From the NCBI GenBank assembly GCA_026986725.1, contig JALSOA010000003.1:1-33716 (forward strand): DNA of 33,716 nucleotides, read 5' to 3'. Shown here piece after piece: positions 7,209-15,034 of this stretch. The stretch comes from Acidobacteriota bacterium. GTDB taxonomy: Bacteria; Acidobacteriota; Holophagae; Thermotomaculales; Thermotomaculaceae. Position 1 is the stretch's first letter. The number at the start of each line of letters is the position of its first letter. Made by a program: the position numbers and the translations under genes. The notes under the pieces are model-generated. The model searched no databases, was not told the origin of the DNA, and worked only from the letters and a program-made list of their open reading frames with translations.

Positions 7209-8312
7209 ATGGTTGATTTTGCAAACAGATTAAACCAAATCCCTGAGTATGTGCCGGGAAAATCAATTGAAAATATTAGTGAAAAATGGGGAATTAAACC
7301 TGAAAACATTGTAAAACTTGCTTCAAACGAAAACCCCCTTGGTCCCCCTCAAAAAGTGGTGGAATTTTTAAAAAGTGAAGCAAAAAATGTAAACATATAC
7401 CCTGACAGAATAGGGATAAGCCTTCTTAAAAAACTGGAAGAGTATTACTCAATTCCGCACAACAACATATTCATAGGCAACGGCTCAAGTGAAATTGTTG
7501 ATATGCTTTGCAGGATAACCTTAAATCCTGGAGACTCGGCCATCACCTTTAAATACGAATTTGCCCTGTATAAAACCTGTATAAAGGCAAGTGACGGGGA
7601 GTTAGTTGAGATTGAAACGGGGGAGAAATTTAAAAGAAATGTTGAAAAGGTTTTAAAAGAAATCAGAGGAAATACAAAGATAATCTTCATTGCAAACCCC
7701 AACAACCCAACAGGGGATTTTATAAACAAAGATAAAATGATAAAACTAATAGAAAAAATACCCGAAAAAATCTTAATTGTAATTGACGAGGCATACATTG
7801 AGTATTCAGAGGAAGATTATTCATTGCTTGACTATTTTAAAAAAACAATTAGAAAGAATCTGGTTATTCTTCGCACATTCTCAAAAATATACGGCCTTGC
7901 AGGGTTGAGAGTGGGATACTGCTTTGCACCTGAAAAGGTTGTCCGGGCATTGAGAAAGATAAAACTGCCTGTAAATGTGCCCTATCTCTCCCAGAAAGGG
8001 TGCGAGATCGCATTACAATGCGAGGATTTTAAAGAAAAGTCAAAAAGACTTGTTGAAAGGGAAAAGAAAAGAATATTTAAAATATTAGAAAAAAACGGAA
8101 TTGAATACCTTGAAGGTAAGGGAAACTTTTACCTGATTAAAGACTTGAACGCAAAGAAAACTGTTGAGAGACTTGAATCAAAGGGGGTTGTTGTTAGAAA
8201 CCTTCTGCCTTATGGAATAGAAGATTATTTCAGGGTAACTGTGGGAACAGAAAAACAGAACGACATATTTTTAAAAAATTTTTTGAAAGAAAAAAGCAAA
8301 TCAAAAGGGTAA
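7209..8312 (+). CDS. hisC: Histidinol-phosphate / aromatic amino acid aminotransferase (class I/II)
   Basis: A PLP enzyme of 367 residues with SNENPLGPP (39-47), NPNNPTG (163-169), DEAY (193-196), the PLP-lysine motif RTFSKIYGLAGLR (Lys226) and the substrate-binding Arg234. By sequence it is HisC-like, but HisC relatives often also transaminate phenylpyruvate and 4-hydroxyphenylpyruvate. As the last gene of a Phe/Tyr operon, one base after tyrA, it most likely makes phenylalanine and tyrosine; a second role in histidine synthesis is possible. Its 3' end overlaps the convergent PilZ gene by 12 bp and no separate terminator is visible. Confidence 0.92.
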   Translation: MVDFANRLNQIPEYVPGKSIENISEKWGIKPENIVKLASNENPLGPPQKVVEFLKSEAKNVNIYPDRIGISLLKKLEEYYSIPHNNIFIGNGSSEIVDMLCRITLNPGDSAITFKYEFALYKTCIKASDGELVEIETGEKFKRNVEKVLKEIRGNTKIIFIANPNNPTGDFINKDKMIKLIEKIPEKILIVIDEAYIEYSEEDYSLLDYFKKTIRKNLVILRTFSKIYGLAGLRVGYCFAPEKVVRALRKIKLPVNVPYLSQKGCEIALQCEDFKEKSKRLVEREKKRIFKILEKNGIEYLEGKGNFYLIKDLNAKKTVERLESKGVVVRNLLPYGIEDYFRVTVGTEKQNDIFLKNFLKEKSKSKG

Positions 8313-8666
8313 TTTATCAGCCTTTTCCTCAACAAGTTTTCTAACCTTATTTTTTAAATCTTCAGGAAGGTCTAAAAATTTGCATCCGACAATAAGTTTG
8401 TTCCCCTCATGGCTTTCCATACAATAACGAACAGAAAGAGAAACAGGTCTATCAACAAGAATATAATCATCACTTTTCAAAATTTTTAAGAATATTATAT
8501 CATCTTTCTTAAAAAACTTTTTTCTTGACAGGGGAACAAAAAAACTTATTCCACCCTCACTTAAAGAAAGAAGCCTTGCTTTCAAACTCTCCTTACTTTC
8601 AATCTCAAGTACATAATCCTCATCAATGGAAAAATACACTCTTTTGTGCTGTCTCTTCTCTTCCAT
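8301..8666 (-). CDS. PilZ domain protein (putative c-di-GMP effector)
   Basis: A single-domain protein of 121 residues. The N-terminal KRQHKR supplies the RxxxR motif (Arg5 and Arg9) and SLSEGGISF around residue 35 matches the (D/N)xSxxGG half, although the first Asp/Asn is replaced by Ser. PilZ domains bind cyclic di-GMP and often control motility or polysaccharide export; here the partner is unknown. The ATG immediately follows the stop codon of the hydrolase gene (no gap), so it is the last gene of the operon that starts with the MglA-like GTPase. The altered second motif leaves c-di-GMP binding uncertain. Confidence 0.82.
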   Translation of the reverse strand: MEEKRQHKRVYFSIDEDYVLEIESKESLKARLLSLSEGGISFFVPLSRKKFFKKDDIIFLKILKSDDYILVDRPVSLSVRYCMESHEGNKLIVGCKFLDLPEDLKNKVRKLVEEKADKLPF

Positions 8667-9299
8667 TTACTCTATCCTTACAAATGGGTTATTTTCCTTT
8701 TCATACCCTATTGTTGTAGTTTCCCCATGACCTGAAAAAACAACCGTGTTGTCTGGCAATGTGTAAAGTTTCCTTATGATAGAATTTTTAAGTGTGTTAA
8801 AATCCCCCCCGGGTAAATCTGTCCTCCCAACAGAGAGTTTAAAAAGGGTGTCTCCTGTAAACACAACCCCGCACCCTTCACAGTAAAGGGAAACTCCGCC
8901 GGGAGTGTGTCCCGGTGTTTCAAAAACCTTTAATTCTGCATCCCCTATGTAAAGACTATCGCCTTCTTTATAAAAATAAGGGTTTTCAGGGGGTTCTTTA
9001 ACATTAAGAACTGATGCAAACATGTCCCTTGGGGCATGCTCAACATACTTTAAGTCATTTTTGTGTACATACCAAGGTGCCCCTGTTAAATCAACAATGT
9101 CTCTCAAACCAGCAATATGGTCTATATGCCCATGGGTAAGCGCTATCCACAAAACCTTATACCCTGAATTCAACATCTCTTTCAGTTCAGGGCAAATGCC
9201 GGGAGCATCAATCAAAGAAATCTCTTTTTTCTCTCTATCTATCAAAATATGATTGTTTACGAAAAAAGCATTAACAACATAGGTTTCAATATCAATCAT
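8667..9299 (-). CDS. Metallo-beta-lactamase-fold hydrolase (glyoxalase II-like)
   Basis: The 210-residue cytosolic protein has the zinc motif THGHIDH (55-61), then GHTPGG with the third-site His, FTGDTLF with the bridging Asp, and SGHGETTTIGYEKENNPF at the C-terminus. This order and length are those of the hydroxyacylglutathione hydrolase-like subgroup of MBL proteins. It lacks the long C-terminal domain of true glyoxalase II, so the substrate (a thioester or similar) is not assignable. It overlaps the zinc-ribbon gene upstream by 8 bp and abuts the PilZ gene downstream. Confidence 0.88.
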   Translation of the reverse strand: MIDIETYVVNAFFVNNHILIDREKKEISLIDAPGICPELKEMLNSGYKVLWIALTHGHIDHIAGLRDIVDLTGAPWYVHKNDLKYVEHAPRDMFASVLNVKEPPENPYFYKEGDSLYIGDAELKVFETPGHTPGGVSLYCEGCGVVFTGDTLFKLSVGRTDLPGGDFNTLKNSIIRKLYTLPDNTVVFSGHGETTTIGYEKENNPFVRIE

Positions 9300-9525
9300 T
9301 CAAATACCCCTTAAACTCTTTAGGTAATTTTACCATCTTCCCGCAACTTTCACAAACCACTTTATATCCGGTAAATCTATAAGGGAAAAACAGAAAAAAA
9401 CCCTTATGCACTATTTTAAAAACCCTGTCAGCAATTATCATTGCCCCGCAATAAGGGCATGTAAACGGAGGAAGCTGAACATTCAGGATGCTCGTATCAG
9501 TTTTGTGAAAAAAAAGGAAAAACAC
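9292..9525 (-). CDS. Small zinc-ribbon protein (GTG start)
   Basis: A 77-residue protein with CPYC near residue 23 and CESC near residue 58, the two knuckles of a four-cysteine zinc ribbon, separated by an aromatic-rich stretch. The start is GTG at 9523-9525, set by a GGAGG six bases upstream that lies inside the end of the helicase gene; it begins one base after the helicase stop. No function is recognised. Position in the operon and overlap with the hydrolase gene argue that it is translated. Confidence 0.72.
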   Translation of the reverse strand: MFFLFFHKTDTSILNVQLPPFTCPYCGAMIIADRVFKIVHKGFFLFFPYRFTGYKVVCESCGKMVKLPKEFKGYLND

Positions 9526-9526
9526 A

Positions 9527-11644
9527 TTAAGCCTCCAGAATAGAAAGGGAGTTTGACCTCAAAATCTTTATCCCAACCCTTTTAAATTTCACAATAACCC
9601 TGGCTCCTCCATCAAGAACATTCATCACCTCTCCCTCTCCATATCTGTTATGAGCAACCGTATCACCCCGCGTTAGCGAAATCTCCTTCGCCTCATCAGA
9701 AATACCGGTATCCGGAGCATAGGATGACCTCGTAAAATCCACCTCTTCCTTTGAGAAATCCCCTTTACAATCAAAAAAATCCACAGGGAACTCCCTGAAA
9801 AATCTCGATGGTACATTCCTGCTGAAACTTGAGTTTCCAAATCCCCTTGTTCTTGAAAACGAAAGAAAAAGGTTTGTTTTAGCCCTCGTTATCGCAACAT
9901 AAAAAAGCCTTCTCTCCTCCTCAACCTTACTTGTATCCGAAAGGCTTTTAGCCGTAGGGAAAACCCCCTCTTCAAGCCCAACAACAAAAATGGTATTGAA
10001 CTCAAGCCCTTTAGCAGAATGAACAGTCATTAAATTTACTGCATCACCGGAAATAGTATCTGTATCAGAAACAAGGGCAACTGAATCAAGGAAATCCGAA
10101 AGTGATGGGTTTTCCCTTCTGTCAAGATACTCTTTTATTATGTTTCTGAACTCATAAATGTTCTCCGTTCTTGACTCCAGTTCATAACCCAAGTACTCAG
10201 TTTTCAAAATATCCAGGTATCCTGTTTCTTTGAGCAAAGTGTCAAAAAAACCTTTATTGAAGTGAACTCTTTTCAATCTTTCAATACTCTCTTTAAACGA
10301 CCTGAATTGACGATATTTCGGGAAATTTTCAGGTATTAAATCAATAGATTCATAAAAATAAGGAGAAAACTGTAACAATTTTTCAAGAGTCTTTTCCCCG
10401 ATCCCCCTCTTGGGAAGATTTATAACTCTTTTAAAAGAGACATTATCATGTGGATTGTTAATTAACCTTAAATAGGCAAGAATATCCTTAATCTCTTTCC
10501 TTTCGTAAAATCTTATCCCTCCAACAACAACATAAGGAATACCCCACTTCATCAATGAATCTTCCAGATGCCTTGAGAGATAATTTGCTCTGTAAAGCAC
10601 TGCAATATCACCTGGAGGCTCTCCTGATTCAATCAGCCTACCGACATTTGAAGCAACAAACTCAGCCTCGTCATCAGGTCTTGCTGCTCCAAAAATTACC
10701 ATCTCTCCTGAAAAATCCTTTTCTGAATAAAGGGATTTCTTTATCCTGTTGGTGTTGTTTGAAATAACAGAGTTCGCAACCTCCAAAACAGGTTTTGTTG
10801 ATCGATAATTTTTTTCAAGTTTAACAACCTTAACAGGAGCAAAGTCATTTAAAAAACTTGATATATTTCTGTATTCAGCACCACGAAATCCGTATATACT
10901 CTGGTCTTCATCACCAACAACGCACAGATGAATGGAATTCGCTGAAAGCAGCTTTACCAACCTGTACTGAATTGAATTGGTATCCTGAAATTCATCAATC
11001 AGAATAAATGGGAATTGGTTTGAGTAAAAAGAGAGTATATCTTCCCTTGCCTCAAATAGTTTTACACAATTTATAAGAAGGTCGTCAAAATCCATTAAAT
11101 TGTTATTTTTTAAATAATTGTTATAGGTATTAACGATAAACTCAATATTGCCTTTATTCAATTCATCTGGAAGGTCCGCAACCTTTCCATTTTTGTAACC
11201 TGATATTGCAGAGTGAACTGCCCTCGGTTTCAGTTTGAGTTTTATCTTCAAGGTGGACAGAACATCCTTCACAACCTGAATAGAATCGTAAGAATCACAC
11301 ACCGAAAAATCACCTGAATATCCGATATAATGTGCCTCTCTTCTCAGAACTTTAAGACAAAAAGAATGAAAGGTTGAAATCTGACCTGAAAAGAAATCAA
11401 GGTTCAAAAGTTTTTCCACCCTCTCCTTCATCTCTCCAGCCGCCTTGTTGGTAAAAGTCACGGCAAGGATATTCTGATGAGGGACATACAGGTCACTTAC
11501 AAGATAGGCTACTTTGTACGCAATAACCCTCGTTTTTCCGCTTCCTGCACCAGCAGAAACAAGAAGATTACCTTCATTGTACAATACTGCCTCAAGCTGG
11601 GAGGGGTTTAATGAGGAAAGGTCAATCCCCTTTGCCACCAACAA
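9527..11644 (-). CDS. pcrA: UvrD/PcrA-family ATP-dependent 3'-5' DNA helicase
   Basis: A superfamily 1A helicase of 705 residues. In order: Q motif LNPSQLEAV, Walker A AGAGSGKT (31-38), FHSFCLKVL (Ia), DFDDLLI, Walker B LIDEFQDTN, VVGDEDQSIYGFRGA (III), KNYRST (IV), TVHSAKGLEF (V) and YVAITRAK (VI). The C-terminal ~45 residues, with VAHNRYGEGEV, match the Tudor-like tail of PcrA/UvrD that binds RNA polymerase. It acts in nucleotide excision repair, mismatch repair or removal of stalled complexes. The start is one of TTG-TTG-GTG after AGGAG; the first TTG is reported. It overlaps the upstream gene by 23 bp. UvrD and PcrA cannot be separated by sequence alone. Confidence 0.94.
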   Translation of the reverse strand: MLVAKGIDLSSLNPSQLEAVLYNEGNLLVSAGAGSGKTRVIAYKVAYLVSDLYVPHQNILAVTFTNKAAGEMKERVEKLLNLDFFSGQISTFHSFCLKVLRREAHYIGYSGDFSVCDSYDSIQVVKDVLSTLKIKLKLKPRAVHSAISGYKNGKVADLPDELNKGNIEFIVNTYNNYLKNNNLMDFDDLLINCVKLFEAREDILSFYSNQFPFILIDEFQDTNSIQYRLVKLLSANSIHLCVVGDEDQSIYGFRGAEYRNISSFLNDFAPVKVVKLEKNYRSTKPVLEVANSVISNNTNRIKKSLYSEKDFSGEMVIFGAARPDDEAEFVASNVGRLIESGEPPGDIAVLYRANYLSRHLEDSLMKWGIPYVVVGGIRFYERKEIKDILAYLRLINNPHDNVSFKRVINLPKRGIGEKTLEKLLQFSPYFYESIDLIPENFPKYRQFRSFKESIERLKRVHFNKGFFDTLLKETGYLDILKTEYLGYELESRTENIYEFRNIIKEYLDRRENPSLSDFLDSVALVSDTDTISGDAVNLMTVHSAKGLEFNTIFVVGLEEGVFPTAKSLSDTSKVEEERRLFYVAITRAKTNLFLSFSRTRGFGNSSFSRNVPSRFFREFPVDFFDCKGDFSKEEVDFTRSSYAPDTGISDEAKEISLTRGDTVAHNRYGEGEVMNVLDGGARVIVKFKRVGIKILRSNSLSILEA

Positions 11645-12176
11645 TTATCTCCTTATTTAAATCAAAATATTTCCACCTTTCCCTGCCATCTCCAAGTTTT
11701 ATCCTCTCATCGGGGAAACCGTATTCCTCAAGCACCTTATAAAAAGGCGAATCTTTGCCAATAAGGTCAAGAACAAGTTTTACATCCTTCCACCGTGGAT
11801 TATACTTAAATACCCTGTTCACAACAATATCTATCCCCTTATCTACCAGTTTGGTCACATCCTCAACAGCAGGTTTCTGGTATTTAGCATACTGAAAACC
11901 CTCTCCAACAAAATCCACAAAAAATCTGTTGAAATAAGGGTCAATATCAACATCTATTCTATACAACCCTTCTCCATCTGTTTTCGTTGATATAGTTTTT
12001 GAATCAACCTCAACCATTTTAAACTTCTTAAAGGAAAACTTAACCTTCTTCATAACGAAAAAAACCGGGGTATCTTTAACAGGCTTTCCCGCTTCATCCA
12101 TAACAGAGCCTTTAATAGTTATTGCACTGGCATTGATTATAAAAAGCAAAAACAAAAAAACAATTATCTTTCTCAT
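11622..12176 (-). CDS. Secreted protein with carboxypeptidase-regulatory-like (beta-sandwich) domain
   Basis: A 184-residue protein with a signal peptide (about 1-18, MRKIIVFLFLLFIINASA). The N-terminal half, with ITIKGSVMDEAGKPVKDTPVF and TKTDGEGLYRIDV, looks like a transthyretin/CNA-B-type domain that often decorates exported proteins. The C-terminal half is charged and unassigned. The final codons overlap the start of the helicase gene by 23 bp, and its ATG overlaps the lolA stop by 4 bp. The family call rests on the GxVxDxxGxPV pattern only. Confidence 0.7.
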   Translation of the reverse strand: MRKIIVFLFLLFIINASAITIKGSVMDEAGKPVKDTPVFFVMKKVKFSFKKFKMVEVDSKTISTKTDGEGLYRIDVDIDPYFNRFFVDFVGEGFQYAKYQKPAVEDVTKLVDKGIDIVVNRVFKYNPRWKDVKLVLDLIGKDSPFYKVLEEYGFPDERIKLGDGRERWKYFDLNKEIIVGGKGD

Positions 12177-12733
12177 TTTTTACCCCCAACCGTAAAAAGA
12201 GAATTGTTTGCTTTGTAATCGGGCACAAAGTTAGAAAAGGTATAAACAGTTACCTGCCCCGTTTCATCAATTAACTCAAGTTTTTTTATTCTATCCTCTT
12301 TTTCATTCAACAGCACCTTTAAAACTGTAAAAGGCATATTGTCTGATTTTAATAAGGGGACAAGGCGAAAATAATGTTCTTTACCCTCAATCTTTTTTAT
12401 TAGAAAATTTCTTTTTAAATTTCCCCTATCAAGCAAAATGGATAAAAACGGGTTGTTTTTTATTTTACTGTAAGGGAAAATTAAAGTGGAATTATCATCT
12501 TCATTTATCTGATAAATGTTTTTGCAATCTCCAATTGTAAGCCTTTTATCATTTGTAATGTATTCAAACCTGAATCTGCATCCATCAACAATCAAAAAAC
12601 CCCTATCCTCAATGGATGGGAAGAACGGACTTTCAGTTTTCTGCACAAAATCAACTTTAAAAGAATGAACATTTAAAAAACTTGAAGGGAATTGAGAGAA
12701 AAAAACAAAAAGCAGGACAAAGGACTTAATCAT
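12173..12733 (-). CDS. lolA: LolA-like periplasmic outer-membrane lipoprotein carrier
   Basis: A 186-residue protein with an N-terminal hydrophobic export signal, followed by FKVDFVQKTESPFF and GFLIVDGCRFRFEY, matching the beginning of the LolA half-barrel. The end FSNFVPDYKANNSLFTV corresponds to the typical LolA C-terminus. LolA carries lipoproteins across the periplasm from LolCDE to the outer membrane. It overlaps the GTPase gene upstream and the secreted beta-sandwich gene downstream by 4 bp each. Overall similarity to the family is modest, so it could be a LolA-related sterol or glycolipid carrier. Confidence 0.78.
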   Translation of the reverse strand: MIKSFVLLFVFFSQFPSSFLNVHSFKVDFVQKTESPFFPSIEDRGFLIVDGCRFRFEYITNDKRLTIGDCKNIYQINEDDNSTLIFPYSKIKNNPFLSILLDRGNLKRNFLIKKIEGKEHYFRLVPLLKSDNMPFTVLKVLLNEKEDRIKKLELIDETGQVTVYTFSNFVPDYKANNSLFTVGGKK

Positions 12734-14007
12734 GACATCAGATCAACAAGTATCTTTAAAAGTGCCTGTTTTGTTTTGGATTTTTTATCAATCTTCAAAA
12801 AGAACTTCTCAGCCCTTACAGGTTTTCCACTTTCATCTTTAAAGTTTAAGACAACCTCAACCCCGTTTATCCTCTTGAATTCCTGAGAGTTAAATTCATA
12901 TCCCAACTGCTTTATAAATGTTTGTTTGGTTGGGACAAGCCCTGCAAGGAGATTATCAACATCAAGATCATTTATTGCTTTTTTCTTCTTATGCTTTTTC
13001 TCGGTTTTCGGAGCAGGTGAGGTATCAAAATTCACAGTTATAAGTTCCTCAACCTTTTTAGTTTTCTTTGATTCTTGCGATGCAATAACTTTTCCAGGCT
13101 GCTTTTCCTCTTTTACTGTCTCCTCTTTCTTTAAAGTTTCCTCTTTTACACTGCTTCGTTCAACCCTTTCATTTAACACCTCTTCTGCCACACTTTCCCT
13201 CACATCACTTGGGGATATCTCCTTTGAAGGCATTGTCTCATCAATTTTTGTGGTTTCGTTTTCAACTTCAACCTCATCTTCAGAGATATAAATATTTTCT
13301 TTATTTTCCCTAACAACCTCTTTTTCCCTATCTTCCTTTTTCGTGGCTACAGTGTTCTTAGGTTGAACAGGATGACTCACACCGGGGGAAACCGCTTTAT
13401 TCTTCTTAACCTCCTCAAGGTTTAACTTCTTTCTAACAGAAAGAAGGGTATACTTTGATATCAATTTCAGGGTTTCAAAAACACCTTTACCGGTAATTGC
13501 AATCGACTCAACATAAGGATAACCCTTTTTGTTTAAAGCCTCATTTAATTCTTCAACCGTACAGATGTTCTTTAAATCCCTTTTGTTGTACTGAAGAACA
13601 ATGGGAATATCATCAATATTTATCCCTAAATCAGCAAGGTTTTCTTCAAGGTTTTTAAAACTTTCAATATTTGCCTCAAGCATTGGCCTCTGGGAATCTG
13701 CGACAAAAACAATCCCATCAACACCCTTTAAAACAAGTTTTCTTGTTGAATTGTAAAAAACCTGGCCAGGAACTGTATATAACTGAAACCTTGTCTTGAA
13801 GCCACCTATTACCCCAACCTCTATGGGCAAGAGGTCAAAAAACAGAGTCCTGTCTGTTTCTGTTTCAAGGCTAACCATCTCTCCTCTGGATTTAGGGGAT
13901 GTTTTAGAATAAATATACTCAAGATTGGTGGTTTTTCCGCAAAGGCCCGGCCCGTAATAAACAATTTTGACAACCATCTGCATTGTTGAATAATTGAAAA
14001 ATACCAA
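12730..14007 (-). CDS. MglA-like Ras-type GTPase with long charged linker and C-terminal domain
   Basis: The 425-residue protein has an MglA-type GTPase domain in about residues 1-195: P-loop GPGLCGKTT (19-27), VPGQVFYNSTRKLVLKG (from 79) and NKRD (141-144). MglA proteins set cell polarity and, with type IV pili, motility. Residues ~196-345 are a Glu/Lys-rich low-complexity linker, and the last ~80 residues form a compact conserved-looking domain of unknown function. The start is a TTG at 14005-14007, six bases after GGAGG; it gives MVFFNYST, matching the usual MglA N-terminus, while later ATGs would cut the first strand. First gene of a seven-gene operon. No MglB (roadblock) gene is in the window. 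Confidence 0.87.
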   Translation of the reverse strand: MVFFNYSTMQMVVKIVYYGPGLCGKTTNLEYIYSKTSPKSRGEMVSLETETDRTLFFDLLPIEVGVIGGFKTRFQLYTVPGQVFYNSTRKLVLKGVDGIVFVADSQRPMLEANIESFKNLEENLADLGINIDDIPIVLQYNKRDLKNICTVEELNEALNKKGYPYVESIAITGKGVFETLKLISKYTLLSVRKKLNLEEVKKNKAVSPGVSHPVQPKNTVATKKEDREKEVVRENKENIYISEDEVEVENETTKIDETMPSKEISPSDVRESVAEEVLNERVERSSVKEETLKKEETVKEEKQPGKVIASQESKKTKKVEELITVNFDTSPAPKTEKKHKKKKAINDLDVDNLLAGLVPTKQTFIKQLGYEFNSQEFKRINGVEVVLNFKDESGKPVRAEKFFLKIDKKSKTKQALLKILVDLMS

Positions 14008-14035
14008 TCCCCACCTCCAGAAAGATATCGTTTAA

Positions 14036-14064
14036 ATTTTATCACGCCTGATTTTTTGGGTCAA
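14036..14064 (-). promoter_or_regulatory. Sigma-70-type promoter of the GTPase-lolA-pcrA-pilZ operon
   Basis: Minus-strand TTGACC (14059-14064), 17-bp spacer and TAAAAT (14036-14041), preceded by TGA, an extended -10 arrangement. It predicts a start near 14029 and a short leader containing GGAGG at 14014-14018. No other comparable promoter was seen further down the seven-gene unit. Confidence 0.72.
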
Positions 14065-14094
14065 TTTAATTTGTTAAGTAAAAAAAGAAATTTA

Positions 14095-14934
14095 TTAAAA
14101 TCCCTCAATCACAATATCACCATTAACTGTACTTATATCTATATCACATTTGCCTTCGCCTTTGTACTTAAGATCCCGCTCTTTCCGTTTTTCTCCATTC
14201 AATATTAAGGTGGTCTTTGAAGAGACAGAAGAGGTTTCAACATCACCAATAACACTGGCTGGTACACTTATCTTTGCATCTCCGTTAACAGAATCGAAGG
14301 AAATACTGGAGATCTTTTTAGACCTGGTTTTAAAAGAAAAATCACCGTTAACAACAGAGCATTTTACAGAATAAACCACTCTATTTAATTTTATATCCCC
14401 GTTTACAGACTCACATTCAACCTTTTCAGCATCCTCAACATTGACATCTCCATTGACAGTTGATATATCAACCCTATTCAGGTTCGAAACAGATATATCC
14501 ACATTCACACCGCTAAACTCCATGTTAAAACCTTCAGGAACTGTAAGTTCCAATTCTACACTTAAATTAACCTTTTTAGTCCTTTTTGCACAGAACCAGG
14601 AAAAAAAGCCACTATCACCAAGGTAATCCCTTAATTCTTTGTAATTCAAAGAAATATTTAGTTCCCCTCCAGAAAGATCTGTCTTTATCTTAACCTTCTT
14701 TAAAACCTCCTCACAAACAGATTGATCGTCCCCTCTCACCTTAATCTTCCCGGAAATATTTACAGAATTTGTTTTACACCCCTTAACATTTATTGTTCCG
14801 TTAACAAAATCAAGGCTTAACAATTTTATTTTTGAAGTGTCTTTGAAAGAAAAACTCACTTTCTTTTCTACTGAATGAGCAAAAACAAAATTAAAAGCAA
14901 AAGAAAGAAAGAAAAACAAGATTAACTTTTTCAT
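14095..14934 (-). CDS. DUF4097-like exported envelope protein with VNG repeats
   Basis: The start is the ATG at 14932-14934, which follows GGAGG by six bases and opens with a clear signal peptide (MKKLILFFFLSFAFNFVFA); the frame continues upstream but without a ribosome site. The remaining ~260 residues are Ser/Val/Asp-rich beta-strand sequence with VNGT or VNGD recurring about six times (for example STVNGDVNV, ESVNGDIKL, DSVNGDAKI, STVNGDIVI), as in DUF4097 'putative adhesin' proteins that fold as a beta-helix. Such genes often neighbour ECF sigma factors. Here it is transcribed divergently from the sigma operon from an ECF-like promoter. Molecular role unknown; cell-envelope stress is a reasonable guess. 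Confidence 0.82.
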   Translation of the reverse strand: MKKLILFFFLSFAFNFVFAHSVEKKVSFSFKDTSKIKLLSLDFVNGTINVKGCKTNSVNISGKIKVRGDDQSVCEEVLKKVKIKTDLSGGELNISLNYKELRDYLGDSGFFSWFCAKRTKKVNLSVELELTVPEGFNMEFSGVNVDISVSNLNRVDISTVNGDVNVEDAEKVECESVNGDIKLNRVVYSVKCSVVNGDFSFKTRSKKISSISFDSVNGDAKISVPASVIGDVETSSVSSKTTLILNGEKRKERDLKYKGEGKCDIDISTVNGDIVIEGF

Positions 14935-14965
14935 AATATGCCTCCAGAATGTTTTTCGTTGAATA

Positions 14966-14993
14966 AATACGGATAAACAAATAAAATGTTTCA
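14966..14993 (-). promoter_or_regulatory. ECF-type promoter of the DUF4097 gene
   Basis: Minus strand: TGAAAC (14988-14993), a 16-bp spacer, and CGTATT (14966-14971). This fits the known SigW/SigX-type consensus TGAAAC-N16-CGTA. The predicted start near 14959 leaves a short leader with GGAGG at 14941-14945. Confidence 0.6.
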
Positions 14994-14996
14994 AAG

Positions 14997-15024
14997 GGAA
15001 CTTTTTTAAGAAACCCAGCGTCTT
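14997..15024 (+). promoter_or_regulatory. Possible autoregulatory ECF-type promoter of the sigma operon
   Basis: GGAACT (14997-15002), 16-bp spacer, CGTCTT (15019-15024), the same geometry as the divergent promoter and close to the classical extracytoplasmic GGAACTT/GTC pattern. The predicted start (~15031) would fall downstream of the AGGAG ribosome site at 15026-15030 and leave only about 4 bases before the ATG, which weakens the assignment or implies a near-leaderless mRNA. Confidence 0.42.
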
Positions 15025-15034
15025 TAGGAGTGTT

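Noticed and set aside
8301-8312. Regulatory antisense overlap between hisC and the PilZ gene
   Set aside because: A 12-bp tail-to-tail overlap is ordinary in a compact genome, and no structure or promoter suggests a specific function.
12926-13291. 121-residue plus-strand frame with many Ser and Phe residues
   Set aside because: It is antisense to the Glu/Lys-rich linker of the GTPase; low-complexity coding sequence produces such open complement frames.
14935-14994. Upstream ATG of the DUF4097 gene adding 20 residues
   Set aside because: No ribosome site precedes it, it lies across the predicted ECF promoter, and the ATG at 14934 has GGAGG and opens a standard signal peptide.
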